Shown: positions 52,040 to 59,987 of the stretch, one piece after another
How positions within the stretch are numbered: position 1 is the stretch's first letter
Layout: every line of letters starts with the position of its first letter
Assembly: GCA_017512885.1 (NCBI GenBank)
Contig: JAFWEP010000004.1
Coordinates: 1 to 64,000, forward strand
Reading direction: 5' to 3'
DNA: 64,000 nt
From: Erysipelotrichaceae bacterium
GTDB taxonomy: Bacteria; Bacillota_I; Bacilli_A; Erysipelotrichales; Erysipelotrichaceae
The notes under the pieces: model-generated
Database searches by the model: none
Told to the model about the DNA's origin: nothing
The model's input: the letters and a program-made list of their open reading frames with translations, nothing else
Program-made: the position numbers and the translations under genes

Positions 52040-53241
52040 TTCAGGGAAGCCAGTACTTCTCTTAAGGAGACCCCCTTCTCCCGGGCGATACGCGAGAGAT
52101 CTTCATATTCATATTTGGCTTTCTGAACACCGTAACCGCTGGCATGTTTGATCTGGACTTCGCCGTATTCGCAGAGGTCCTTGCTGAACCAGCACTCCAG
52201 GATGTAACGATCCTTCCGGCTCTCGCGGACACCCAGGGTAGTGGTATCACGGAAGAGGACCTTCAGGATCTGCTCCCGGTCTTCTTCTTTACAGAGCACG
52301 GTAAACAGGAGGCCCGGACGCCCCTTCTTCATGCCGATGGCAGTCGTGAAGGCATCGAGCGCCCCATTCTCCATCAGAGCATTCAGGGCATAGCCGGCTT
52401 CTTCACCGGTCATATCATCCACGTTGCAGGAAAGCTCGATGACTTCGTCATTCCGGCCTGCCGTTTCTCCCAGGAAGACCCGAACGCAGTTGGCCTGCGG
52501 GAAATCCTTCCTGCCCATGCCGTAGCCGATCTTCTCTACGGTAAAAGCCGGCATATTCGTAAATTCGGAGGCGAAATGCTTCAGCAGGGCTGCTCCGGTC
52601 GGCGTGCAGAGCTCGCCGTTGATATTCTCTTTGCTGTAGATCGGGATACCCTGCAGGATCAGAGCGGTAGCCGGAGCCGGTACCGGCAGGATGCCGTGGG
52701 CACACTTGACTGTTCCCTTGCCGACATGGATCGGCGAGACGACGATCTTGTCGACCGCCAGTTTCTCCAGCAAATAACAGACAGCCGTAATGTCTGCAAC
52801 CGCATCCATCGTGCCGACTTCATGGAAGTGGATATTCTCGACAGCGACACCGTGGACCTGACTCTCCGCTTCAGCGATCAGCTGATAGACCGCCATCACA
52901 TCCTTCTTTACCTTCTCACTGACATGGATATGGTCATTGACGATATGGCAGATGCCGTGCAGACTGCTGTGACTGTGGTGATGGTGTTCATGGGCATGTT
53001 CATGGTCATGATGATGCTCATGCATGTGTTCGTCTTCTTCTTTGTCGTCGACATAGACATGCATATGCGTACCGTTGATACCGCACTTGCTGGAGGTCTC
53101 CGCTTCAAAGCGGACATGCGGGATCTCTAAGCCATTCAGTTCTTTCAGGACCGCTTCTCTGTCTTCAAACAGTTCCAGCAGGGCTGCTGTCAGCATATCC
53201 CCGGCTGCACCCATCTCACAGGAAATATACAATACTCTCAT
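52030..53241 (-). CDS. larC: LarC, nickel-pincer cofactor biosynthesis nickel insertase
   Basis: A 403-residue LarC, the CTP-dependent enzyme that inserts nickel in the pincer cofactor of lactate racemase. LYISCEMGAAGDMLTAALLEL at the N-terminus, ENIHFHEVGTMDAVADITA, HGILPVPAPATALIL and CNVDDMTGEEAGYAL are family signatures. Residues about 66-100 are a His/Glu/Asp-rich insert that may store nickel. In some lactobacilli the protein is made by a programmed frameshift (LarC1/LarC2), while here the frame is continuous. GGAAGGAG precedes the ATG. No larA, larB or larE is present in the window, so partners must be elsewhere. Confidence 0.95.
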   Translation of the reverse strand: MRVLYISCEMGAAGDMLTAALLELFEDREAVLKELNGLEIPHVRFEAETSSKCGINGTHMHVYVDDKEEDEHMHEHHHDHEHAHEHHHHSHSSLHGICHIVNDHIHVSEKVKKDVMAVYQLIAEAESQVHGVAVENIHFHEVGTMDAVADITAVCYLLEKLAVDKIVVSPIHVGKGTVKCAHGILPVPAPATALILQGIPIYSKENINGELCTPTGAALLKHFASEFTNMPAFTVEKIGYGMGRKDFPQANCVRVFLGETAGRNDEVIELSCNVDDMTGEEAGYALNALMENGALDAFTTAIGMKKGRPGLLFTVLCKEEDREQILKVLFRDTTTLGVRESRKDRYILECWFSKDLCEYGEVQIKHASGYGVQKAKYEYEDLSRIAREKGVSLREVLASLNKK

Positions 53242-53353
53242 CTTTTCTCCTTCCGGCTCCGTGCTCAGAGCTGTCTGTCTTCCTGACAGAACATCAACAG
53301 TTACATTGTATACGAGATAGTTGTTGAAGGGATGAAAACTGCATGTCTAGCAG

Positions 53354-53375
53354 AACTATCATTGCAATGATAGTT
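53354..53375. repeat. Perfect 22-bp palindrome
   Basis: The two 11-bp arms (AACTATCATTG and its exact complement) meet without a spacer between larC and the AT-rich island. It may be a regulator-binding site or an island boundary element. Immediate neighbours are AT-rich. Confidence 0.5.
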
Positions 53376-53405
53376 AAAAGAAAGAGTATCCCTTTCAGGA
53401 TACTC
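53376..53405 (-). terminator. Terminator of the island's last gene
   Basis: An 8-bp stem (GAGTATCC / GGATACTC) with a 6-base loop, followed on the minus strand by TTTCTTTT, 26 bases after the stop at 53432. Confidence 0.7.
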
Positions 53406-53431
53406 AGGATGCTGAATTTACAGTTTTCGAA

Positions 53432-53785
53432 TTAATATGGAAAATCTGGCGAAATAGAGTACTTAATACCGCATGAATCAAACTCACTTTTTATTTCAGC
53501 GATATCTGCAGCTCTACCTTCGGCAATAACAGTAGGTGAAGAGTTCAAGCATTGAATGACTTGAACATAATTCTTTCCCGTGATCCTGGAAACTGTTTTT
53601 AAAGTACGTTTATCTGCACGATTTCCTGCCTCAATTGTGACCGTATAGATGTTCTCATCTTCATACATTGGTTCAATATATGTTGTAACAATACTGTAAT
53701 CGCAATGTGAGCATCGAACCCCGGTAGATGAGCCTTCAGTAAAAGGTATAAGATCTTGATTGCATATTGGACACTTATCGACCAT
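53432..53785 (-). CDS. Small zinc-ribbon plus L7/L12-like protein, probable immunity protein
   Basis: A 117-residue protein. Two Cys pairs (CPICNQD and CSHCDYS, residues 5-8 and 25-28) form a zinc ribbon. Residues about 60-112 resemble the ribosomal L7/L12 C-terminal fold (LKTVSRITGKNYVQVIQCL, then IKSEFDSCGIKYSI). The gene overlaps the end of the toxin-like gene by 11 bases and is the last in its operon. Toxin-then-immunity order and tight overlap are usual in polymorphic toxin cassettes, so I infer an immunity role. Direct homologues are not recalled. Confidence 0.7.
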   Translation of the reverse strand: MVDKCPICNQDLIPFTEGSSTGVRCSHCDYSIVTTYIEPMYEDENIYTVTIEAGNRADKRTLKTVSRITGKNYVQVIQCLNSSPTVIAEGRAADIAEIKSEFDSCGIKYSISPDFPY

Positions 53786-54266
53786 TTTTATTACCTCCTG
53801 GTTTGTATTCGATAAATTCTCCTAAATCGTTTCGATTGGGCTTTCCGTCTTTACTCTTCCCTGCTACAAAATGGGATCCCTTATCATCGGCCCATAAATA
53901 CTTATTTGGAGCCCATACCGAAACGTTCAGTTTATTTGCTAAGTTCTGCGCAAAACTTGAAGAAGAGATCCCGGTATTGCATGCCAGAAGTCTTATAGGC
54001 TTTCCTTTCTTATAGCCAGACATCTGCAGAATCAATTTTGCCGTCGTACGAGAATTGATCCTTATGGTTTTTCCGTTATGTTCAAACTGAACATATGTGG
54101 GAGTCCCATGCGCAATAAGATCAAATTTACCATCCGGATCAATATCTTTTCTTTTCCTGATATTTTTCAGGAACAACTCAGAAGCACCCATAAAGGAAGC
54201 GTCACCAGCAATGTATTCGGAACTTCCTTTTGTCTTTCCAAATCCTCCATGCTTCCCTGCACCCAT
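53775..54266 (-). CDS. Orphan caspase-like (His-Cys) polymorphic toxin domain
   Basis: A 163-residue protein with the two core motifs of caspase/CHAT/DUF4347-like folds: a strand ending in FDLIAHGTP (catalytic His, about 50-58) and IRLLACNTGISSSSFAQNLAN (catalytic Cys, about 91-111), then VSVWAPNKYLWADD. Similar domains are found at the C-termini of Rhs and other polymorphic toxins. Here no delivery region is attached and there is no signal peptide; the N-terminus (GAGKHGGFGKTKGSSEYIAGDAS) looks like a cut from a longer toxin. The ATG at 54266 overlaps the previous stop (TGATG) and has AAGGAG at 8 bases. Confidence 0.75.
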   Translation of the reverse strand: MGAGKHGGFGKTKGSSEYIAGDASFMGASELFLKNIRKRKDIDPDGKFDLIAHGTPTYVQFEHNGKTIRINSRTTAKLILQMSGYKKGKPIRLLACNTGISSSSFAQNLANKLNVSVWAPNKYLWADDKGSHFVAGKSKDGKPNRNDLGEFIEYKPGGNKNGR

Positions 54267-54931
54267 CAGCATTTCTCCTTCCGGTGAGCAATAGCATATT
54301 CACTATCAAACCGATGAAGTCGAATGCCTAAGTCTAAGAATTTCTGGAAATCTTTCTCCTTTGCTGTTCCATATATAATGATATCAGTAGGATGAAGCCT
54401 TTTGACTACAACATCGAGTCCCTGAAGCATATATTGCCTATCGATGCGATTCTTCATGGTACCGTGCGTCCCAATAGAAATTACACAGTTTTTCGGGACT
54501 CCATCACAGCAAACCCAATACGTTCTTTCGTCTCCATATCGGATATTTGCTATAATATTTACGCCCTCTCTTTGCAGCCAGTGACCGATAGCCCTGCTTC
54601 TATAGATATTCCATATCTGCATAGCCAACGGCATATCACGATATAGGCTGAAATCTGGGAGAATTACACCATTAAACTTTTTGAGGATCGGGAGATATCT
54701 TCGCGGATTTCTCCAGATTCTTTCAAAAGACGCATCATCTTCATAGAAATGAATCCACTGATTGTAATCATCCCTATGCAACGCTTTTGAGAAGGTGATC
54801 AATTTGTTCGGTACCTTAGAAGTGGGCAGTAAAGCAGGAAATTCATATTTCCCGGCGTATTCGGCCTCAGATACCATAAATGCATTAAAAACATCTTTGC
54901 ACGAACTACGCATGCAGTTAACTTTTTCCAT
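54266..54931 (-). CDS. DUF4417 protein
   Basis: A 221-residue DUF4417 family protein, common in phages and mobile elements; the function is unknown. Family features are KLITFSKALHRDDYNQWIHFYEDD, FNGVILPDFSLYRDMPLAMQIWNIYRSRAIGHWLQREG, IANIRYGDERTYWVCCDGVP and CVISIGTHGTMKNRIDRQY. It is upstream of and coupled to the toxin-like gene (TGATG junction). AT-rich codon use differs from the flanking polysaccharide genes, in keeping with transfer. Confidence 0.85.
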   Translation of the reverse strand: MEKVNCMRSSCKDVFNAFMVSEAEYAGKYEFPALLPTSKVPNKLITFSKALHRDDYNQWIHFYEDDASFERIWRNPRRYLPILKKFNGVILPDFSLYRDMPLAMQIWNIYRSRAIGHWLQREGVNIIANIRYGDERTYWVCCDGVPKNCVISIGTHGTMKNRIDRQYMLQGLDVVVKRLHPTDIIIYGTAKEKDFQKFLDLGIRLHRFDSEYAIAHRKEKC

Positions 54932-55079
54932 GAAAACACATTCTCCTTTCCTGGGGTCTTACCCGCACTTGAAAAAAGTTTCGGAATGTGTCATCATTTT
55001 TTTGCCAGTGGGTGATAACACATCCATTAAATGCTCCTGTAAATTGCGCCAACAATTTACAGGATTTTTTTCGTTTCAT
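54918..55079 (-). CDS. Possible small protein (53 aa)
   Basis: A short frame between the ImmA/IrrE gene and the DUF4417 gene. The ATG at 55079 has GAGAGGT four bases upstream, and the frame (MKRKKSCKLLAQFTGAFNG..., ending HGKS) overlaps the first codons of the DUF4417 gene. It is basic and contains three Cys. It encloses an 11-bp-arm hairpin (55036-55063), so it may instead be non-coding regulatory DNA. Support is the ribosome-binding site and operon position only. Confidence 0.3.
   Translation of the reverse strand: MKRKKSCKLLAQFTGAFNGCVITHWQKNDDTFRNFFQVRVRPQERRMCFHGKS
55036..55071 (+). terminator. Terminator-like hairpin facing the plus strand
   Basis: A perfect 11-bp stem (CCTGTAAATTG / CAATTTACAGG), loop CGCCAA, then A and seven T residues on the plus strand. 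No plus-strand gene ends here, so an antisense or small RNA could be its source, or it is a relic of rearrangement. Confidence 0.5.
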
Positions 55080-55133
55080 TTTTACCTCTCTTTCTTTTAA
55101 AACAATTTTGATGGTGTCGATGTGAACTTGATA

Positions 55134-55829
55134 CTAGTGGCATCTTCTTCTGCTAATCCATGAATCACGCTCCTTTTGCATTTCCTCCTCTTCATCAAAG
55201 GAAGAATATTTATAGTATCCACTTGGCTTCAAAGAATTAATGAATGATCCAAACTTTAGGATGATCAGATCTTTATCTTTCTCTGCCGGATAAGTGTGCT
55301 TGTAATCAAACTGTCTGCACAGTGTTTCTATACGTTTTTCAGCTGCGTCATTCGAGACTTTAAAGCGTTCCTGCAGGAAAGATGCCGAAATGTCTAATTG
55401 ATACCGTTCAACCAACTCCCAGATAATCTGGTCCGGCATTAGTAACTGCGCCGCAAAGAAGTTCGCTTCTATTTCCTGTTTCTCATATAGTTCAGGACTG
55501 ATATTCTTGAAATCAAGATTATGATTAAGATAGAAATGCCCCATTTCGTGAACAATAGACCATACCATACGAGGCGGATATGCAAGCTCATCATAGAAAA
55601 TGATATATTTGCCTCCCATTTCTACAATCAGCGCGTCATCACTGCCTAAATCAGGCACAGCGATCCCATATTTTCTTCTCGTAGTGCGATATTTCCTCAA
55701 GGCAATATCTGTCTCTTCTCTGAGGTACTTTCTTACATCAAAAGGAATTGTTTCAATGGTGTGTGATTGGATCAAGATATCATTCGCCATACAATATGCA
55801 GTTTTGAAGTCAGGTTTGAATTCTTCCAT
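55134..55829 (-). CDS. ImmA/IrrE family metallopeptidase (M78)
   Basis: A 231-residue zinc metallopeptidase of the ImmA type. The motif WSIVHEMGHFYLNH (His-Glu-x2-His, about 140-153) is followed by EIEANFFAAQLLMP (about 170-183). In ICE and phage systems ImmA cleaves the neighbouring XRE repressor to release element genes. Here it lies 6 bases after an XRE gene, with its ribosome-binding site GAGGAA inside that gene's end. The C-terminal tail (about 195-231) is charged. Together they look like the control pair of a mobile element. Confidence 0.92.
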   Translation of the reverse strand: MEEFKPDFKTAYCMANDILIQSHTIETIPFDVRKYLREETDIALRKYRTTRRKYGIAVPDLGSDDALIVEMGGKYIIFYDELAYPPRMVWSIVHEMGHFYLNHNLDFKNISPELYEKQEIEANFFAAQLLMPDQIIWELVERYQLDISASFLQERFKVSNDAAEKRIETLCRQFDYKHTYPAEKDKDLIILKFGSFINSLKPSGYYKYSSFDEEEEMQKERDSWISRRRCH

Positions 55830-55835
55830 AAATAC

Positions 55836-56186
55836 TTATTCCTCGTCATCGTTGAAGATATCTTCAAAAACATTGCTAAGAATATTCTTTGCTTTCTCTA
55901 GTTGTTCTTCGTTCAGTTCTCTCAGGTTTCTCTGTAAAAAATGCAGTGTTTTGCTTTCTGCCGGGTTCTTGCCGTCCATAGTATCGTTCCCAAGAAGATA
56001 ATCCGTAGATACATTGAAATATTTTGATAGCTGAACAAGTACTTCATCTCTGGGAACTACACCATTGTTTTCCCACATGCTTATTCTGCTCTTTGTAATC
56101 CCGAGGATAGAAGCAAGTTTGTCCATTGACAATCCCTTTTCAGTTCTAAGCTTTTTCACTCTGTTTCCAAAAGTTCTATTTGCCAT
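55836..56186 (-). CDS. XRE-family repressor of the island
   Basis: A 116-residue HTH_3 regulator: ANRTFGNRVKKLRTEKGLSMDKLASILGITKSRISMWENNG gives the complete helix-turn-helix, followed by VSTDYLLGND, the usual end of the domain. A short C-terminal helix (about 85-116) may be the dimer or ImmA-sensitive part. I use the ATG at 56186; a TTG at 56222 lies inside the operator repeats. It is first in the island operon and probably represses its own promoter. Confidence 0.92.
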   Translation of the reverse strand: MANRTFGNRVKKLRTEKGLSMDKLASILGITKSRISMWENNGVVPRDEVLVQLSKYFNVSTDYLLGNDTMDGKNPAESKTLHFLQRNLRELNEEQLEKAKNILSNVFEDIFNDDEE

Positions 56187-56204
56187 ACTTCTCTCTACAT
56201 CTCC

Positions 56205-56254
56205 TTTTATTGTACTATGCAATTTTATTGTACTATAGAATCACACGATGTCAA
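56205..56254 (-). promoter_or_regulatory. XRE promoter with two direct operator repeats
   Basis: On the minus strand -35 TTGACA (56249-56254) and -10 TACAAT (56227-56232) are 16 bases apart. The 14-bp motif ATAGTACAATAAAA occurs twice, at 56223-56236 and 56205-56218, with an 18-bp period; one copy covers the -10. This fits repressor binding. Confidence 0.65.
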
Positions 56255-56455
56255 CTCATATGCCGGTTCAAATCTGGTAATCGGCAAAAAGCAGATTTAT
56301 GCTTTGTTCTCAACAATTAAAAGTTGACTCACTTCCGCCAATATACTCCTTTGGATTCAAGGGCTCTTCTTTGTTATATCCGTTGCCACCCTGTTACTGC
56401 TTTGTAGAAGGAAAACAATTCAGTGCTGTTTTACACATTTAAAGCGAATCTCCGC

Positions 56456-56483
56456 ACAAAAAAGAAACCTGTTATAGGTTTCT
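56456..56483 (-). terminator. Terminator of the MATE transporter gene
   Basis: An 8-bp stem (AGAAACCT / AGGTTTCT) with loop GTTAT touches the stop codon at 56482 and runs into TTTTTTG on the minus strand. Confidence 0.85.
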
Positions 56484-57846
56484 ACGATGTCAGATTCACT
56501 GCCCAGGCTTCTTTTCTCACCAGATGCTGAGCGATCAGTAATTTCAGTAAGTCTGTAAACTGTCCCATCAGACAGAGCCCGATATAGGGCATCGGAGTCA
56601 GATAGGTAACGATCGCTACCAACGGGATATTGACGGTCCACATGAAACCGGAGTCCATCATCAGCGTATGTTTCATATCGCCGCCGGCCCTCAGGATGAA
56701 ATAGCACTGAGTGGTAGCCATATAGTTCCAGAACATCAGACCCTGCACCCGCAGGAACAGGATCGCCACTTCCTGCGCATCCGGAGAGACATGACCGTAG
56801 AGGATCGGCACCAGGAAGGAAGAACCAAACAACATGCCTCCAAACACCACTGCCAGCAGGACACTGAAAGCCACCAGCTTGTAGGCATTGTCCTTGGCTT
56901 CTTCGATGCGGTCTGCGCCCAGAGGCGTAGAGACCAGTACGGTCGTGGCTGCCGCCATACCGCCGAAGAGGGTGAAGAAGAGATCGCCGATCGTACCGGA
57001 GATCGAGTAGCCGGAAAGGACTTCCGAGCCTCTGGTCCCGTAGAACTTGAAGAGGGTCGCCATACCCGATGACCATAGGAGTTCGTTGACCATCAGCGGA
57101 GCGGCCTTGGCCAGGATCTCCTTCGTCAGACGGGCAGAGATCTTCGTGATCGTAGAGAGCGGGAAAGAGAAGGGATAGGAATGGCTCTTCAGCGCCAGCA
57201 GGGCCAGCAACACTTCAATGATACGGGCGATCAGGGTCGCTAAAGCAGCACCGGCAACACCCATGGCCGGCAGCCCGAAAACACCGAAGATCAGCAGATA
57301 GTTGAGCACCGCATTGAGCGCTACCGAGATCGTCGAACAGCGTAACGGTACTTTCATCTCCCCTACCGAACGCATGGCCGAATAGATCGAGATCGACAGC
57401 GCGGAAGGCACGTAGGAGAAACAGACGATACGGATGTAGCGTAATCCTTCGGCGATGACCGCTTCGTCATTGGTAAAGAAACGCAGGATCGGCTGGCCTC
57501 CAAAGTACGCCAGCAGGGTGAACACAAAGGACAGCGAGAAGGTAAACAGCAGTTTGATCCGGAAAGATTCCTTCACCTTCTCATAGTTCCCGGCACCGTA
57601 ATACTGAGCAATGAAGACAGCGGCTGCCGAAGCGATGCCCAGGACACCGCAGTTGGCGACCATATAATAACGGTTGACTGCGGCGACACCGCTCAGGGCA
57701 TGATCGCCTAAGTAACCGACCATCAGATTATCGACCAGATTGACCGAGACCGAGATCAGCTGCTGCAGCATCAAAGGAACAGCGATCACCATGACCGCCT
57801 TCATGAAACGTCTGTCCTGTAAAGTATCCTTCAGTCTCTTCCACAT
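56482..57846 (-). CDS. MATE-family efflux transporter
   Basis: A 454-residue membrane protein with 12 hydrophobic segments and two internal repeats. The start VIAVPLMLQQLISVSVNLVDNLMVGYLGDHALSGVAAVNRYY and the repeat-two equivalent MVNELLWSSGMATLFKFYGTRG are typical of MATE (DinF/NorM-like) exporters, which move organic cations or drugs against H+ or Na+. TATAGT lies 8 bases before the ATG with an 18-base spacer to TTGTCT. It lies between the island and the epimerase gene and has its own terminator, so a role in polysaccharide export is not required. Confidence 0.93.
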   Translation of the reverse strand: MWKRLKDTLQDRRFMKAVMVIAVPLMLQQLISVSVNLVDNLMVGYLGDHALSGVAAVNRYYMVANCGVLGIASAAAVFIAQYYGAGNYEKVKESFRIKLLFTFSLSFVFTLLAYFGGQPILRFFTNDEAVIAEGLRYIRIVCFSYVPSALSISIYSAMRSVGEMKVPLRCSTISVALNAVLNYLLIFGVFGLPAMGVAGAALATLIARIIEVLLALLALKSHSYPFSFPLSTITKISARLTKEILAKAAPLMVNELLWSSGMATLFKFYGTRGSEVLSGYSISGTIGDLFFTLFGGMAAATTVLVSTPLGADRIEEAKDNAYKLVAFSVLLAVVFGGMLFGSSFLVPILYGHVSPDAQEVAILFLRVQGLMFWNYMATTQCYFILRAGGDMKHTLMMDSGFMWTVNIPLVAIVTYLTPMPYIGLCLMGQFTDLLKLLIAQHLVRKEAWAVNLTS

Positions 57847-57854
57847 ACCTGCCT

Positions 57855-57884
57855 ACTATATCCCATTTTCCTTCTTAAAGACAA
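57855..57884 (-). promoter_or_regulatory. Predicted promoter of the MATE gene, leaderless type
   Basis: -35 TTGTCT (57879-57884), 18-base spacer, -10 TATAGT (57855-57860) on the minus strand. Eight bases separate the -10 from the ATG at 57846, although AGGCAGG in this gap could double as a weak ribosome-binding site. Confidence 0.5.
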
Positions 57885-57901
57885 GTACCATGCAGTAAGA
57901 G

Positions 57902-57927
57902 AAAGGCCGTTCTGAAGCGGTCTTTCC
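57902..57927 (-). terminator. Terminator of the epimerase gene
   Basis: A hairpin just after the stop at 57928, AAAGACCGC pairing with CGGCCTTT (one wobble pair), ending in TTTCTC on the minus strand. The T tract is modest. Confidence 0.6.
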
Positions 57928-59013
57928 TCATTTCACTTTCTCTTTTTCGATCTGAGCCAGTACTTCCGTGACCGACAGGCTGTCCGTAGTATTGCCCAGG
58001 AGATCGATGATCCCGTCGTAACCGCCCTTGAACGGTCCGTATTCCTTGCGATACCATTCCACAAAGCGATGGATGCCTTCCTCGATCCTGACCTGCGGAT
58101 CATAGCCCAGGATTTCTTTGGCATGGGAGAAATCACTGTAGGTCCTCTCGACATCGCCCGGCTGCATCGGCAGCTGTTCGATGACCGGCTCGACACCGAC
58201 TTCCTTCCCGATCACCGCGATCAGGTCTTTCAGACTGATCGGATGGGAACCTCCCAGGTTGAAGATGTCATAGACTCCCTGATGGTCCTCCAGATAGTGC
58301 AGCGACAGCAAGGTCCCTTCCACGATATCATCCACATAGGTATAATCCCGGGAAGTACTGCCGTCTCCGAACATCGGGATCTTCTCCCCTTCCAGTAAAA
58401 GACGGGTGAACTTGTTGATGGCGAGGTCGGGGCGCTGACGCGGTCCGTAGACCGTGAAGTAACGCAGACAGTGGATATCCATGTCAAAGAGGGCATGGTA
58501 AGTATGACACAATACTTCTCCGGCCTTCTTCGTAGCGGCATAGGGGGAGATCGGTCTGTCGACCGGATCCTGTTCACTGAAGGGAACTTTCTGATTGTTG
58601 CCGTATACGGAAGACGAGGAGATGAAGACCAGTTTTTTGCAGTCATGCTGACGCATTGCTTCTAAGAGATTGGTCAGACCCAGGACATTGACTTCGACAT
58701 AGGTCCTCGGATCTTCGATCGACGGACGTACACCGGCCATGGCTGCCCAGGAGATGACCCCGTCAAAGGTATTCTCGGCAAAGATCTTGTCCAGCAGTTT
58801 TGCATCCCGCATATCGCCCCGGATCAGGGTGTACTTGCGGCCGTGCTCCTTGGCGATCGCCTTGACGATCCGGACGTTCTTTTCCTTTAAGGCCGGATCA
58901 TAGTAATCGTTGAAGTTGTCCAGGACGACCAAGTCATGGCCTTCCTTCAGTAAACGCTCGCTGGCAGTGGAACCGATGAAACCGGCTGCTCCGGTCAGGA
59001 AATATCTGCTCAT
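57928..59013 (-). CDS. NAD-dependent sugar epimerase, UDP-glucuronate 4-epimerase-like
   Basis: A 361-residue extended SDR enzyme. YFLTGAAGFIGSTASERLL (NAD site), LDNFNDYYDPALKEKNVR, WAAMAGVRPSIEDPRTYVEVNVLG, ISSSSVYG, YAATKKAGEV (Tyr-x3-Lys) and RYFTVYGPRQRPDLAINKFTRLL match the UDP-glucuronate 4-epimerase type, which makes UDP-galacturonate. The substrate remains an inference, as GalE-like relatives share the fold. The four-base overlap with the GT2 upstream makes it the third gene of the flippase operon and suggests an acidic sugar in the polymer. Confidence 0.9.
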   Translation of the reverse strand: MSRYFLTGAAGFIGSTASERLLKEGHDLVVLDNFNDYYDPALKEKNVRIVKAIAKEHGRKYTLIRGDMRDAKLLDKIFAENTFDGVISWAAMAGVRPSIEDPRTYVEVNVLGLTNLLEAMRQHDCKKLVFISSSSVYGNNQKVPFSEQDPVDRPISPYAATKKAGEVLCHTYHALFDMDIHCLRYFTVYGPRQRPDLAINKFTRLLLEGEKIPMFGDGSTSRDYTYVDDIVEGTLLSLHYLEDHQGVYDIFNLGGSHPISLKDLIAVIGKEVGVEPVIEQLPMQPGDVERTYSDFSHAKEILGYDPQVRIEEGIHRFVEWYRKEYGPFKGGYDGIIDLLGNTTDSLSVTEVLAQIEKEKVK

Positions 59014-59987
59014 ACTTTCAGTTCTCCTTTATGACGCTGAAATGTGTAATAGGCTTTGCAGAGGGCCTTGTTCAGATAGACCCTGTCGCCTCTCGCTTCA
59101 TTCGTTTTATACTTCTGCGGCAGACCGCCGAAGGTATCCTTGCGGAAATCGAAGACATCGGTGATGAAGTCTCTGACGAACTGCGCATCCGTCAGTTTCA
59201 TCGCTTTGCGCAAAGACTGCGTGAAGTTGACGGTGCAAAGATAATTCAGTTCTTCCTGATACCGTTCAAAGAGACCGTGTTCCTTATACCAGGCAACGAT
59301 CTCCTGACACATGGCCAGGATGTGCCGGATCTTGTTGTCGACCTGACGGGTGATGTTGTTGGGACGGTCGATCAGGTAGTTGTAGAGCGGCGTATCGATA
59401 TAGGTCACTTTCTTCGCCAGCGCCAGGAGTTTCGGAGTCGTGCCCAGATCCTGATGACGGTAGCCGAAGGGATATTCGATGTGGTTCTCGGTAAAGAGCG
59501 AAGTGCGGTAGAGCTTGTTCCAGGCGGCATTGGGCGTATAGGCCAGCAGTTCCGGCTTTTCCTTTAAAGAGTAGGTGCCCTTGAAGCGCAGCGGGATCAC
59601 TTCCGAAGTATCGTTCTCCAGATAATACTGCTTATAGGGAAAGACGACGATATCGCTGTCATTCTTTTTGATAGCCTGCAGGGACAGTTCGACCATCTGT
59701 TTCTCACAGAAATCATCTCCGTCGATCATCATCACATAAGGAGCGGTGACATACTTCAGACCGAAGTTGCGGGCATCGGAGAGACCGCCATTCTCCTTGT
59801 CGAGACGCAGGAAACGTTCATCGATGGAACAGAAACGGTCGATGACTGCGGCACTGTTGTCGGTAGAGCCGTCATTGACGCAGAGGATGCGGATATCCTT
59901 GAAGGTCTGCTCCTGCAAAGACTTCAGGTTCCGTTCCAGATAGTCCTGTACATTATAGATCGGAACGATGATATCGACTTCAGCCAT
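59010..59987 (-). CDS. Glycosyltransferase family 2 (325 aa)
   Basis: A GT2 enzyme: VDIIVPIYNVQDYLERNLKSL, NDGSTDNSAAV, MMIDGDDFCEKQ (metal site with Gly between the Asp residues) and GYRHQDLGTTPKLLALAKKV, an acceptor motif different from the WYEDxA type of the other GT2 enzymes. LIDRPNNITRQVDNKI follows. It lies between the flippase and the epimerase with four- and eight-base overlaps, so it may use the sugar made by that epimerase. Confidence 0.92.
   Translation of the reverse strand: MAEVDIIVPIYNVQDYLERNLKSLQEQTFKDIRILCVNDGSTDNSAAVIDRFCSIDERFLRLDKENGGLSDARNFGLKYVTAPYVMMIDGDDFCEKQMVELSLQAIKKNDSDIVVFPYKQYYLENDTSEVIPLRFKGTYSLKEKPELLAYTPNAAWNKLYRTSLFTENHIEYPFGYRHQDLGTTPKLLALAKKVTYIDTPLYNYLIDRPNNITRQVDNKIRHILAMCQEIVAWYKEHGLFERYQEELNYLCTVNFTQSLRKAMKLTDAQFVRDFITDVFDFRKDTFGGLPQKYKTNEARGDRVYLNKALCKAYYTFQRHKGELKV

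Noticed and set aside
56262-56287. Sequence resembling a tRNA T-arm and 3' end (GGTTCAAAT followed by TCGGCA)
   Set aside because: The stem needs wobble pairs and no anticodon or D-arm is found upstream. No second copy was seen at the other island edge, so it does not support an att site.
56299-56442. 47-codon plus-strand frame in the gap before the MATE terminator
   Set aside because: No ribosome-binding site, no recognisable features, and length within chance.
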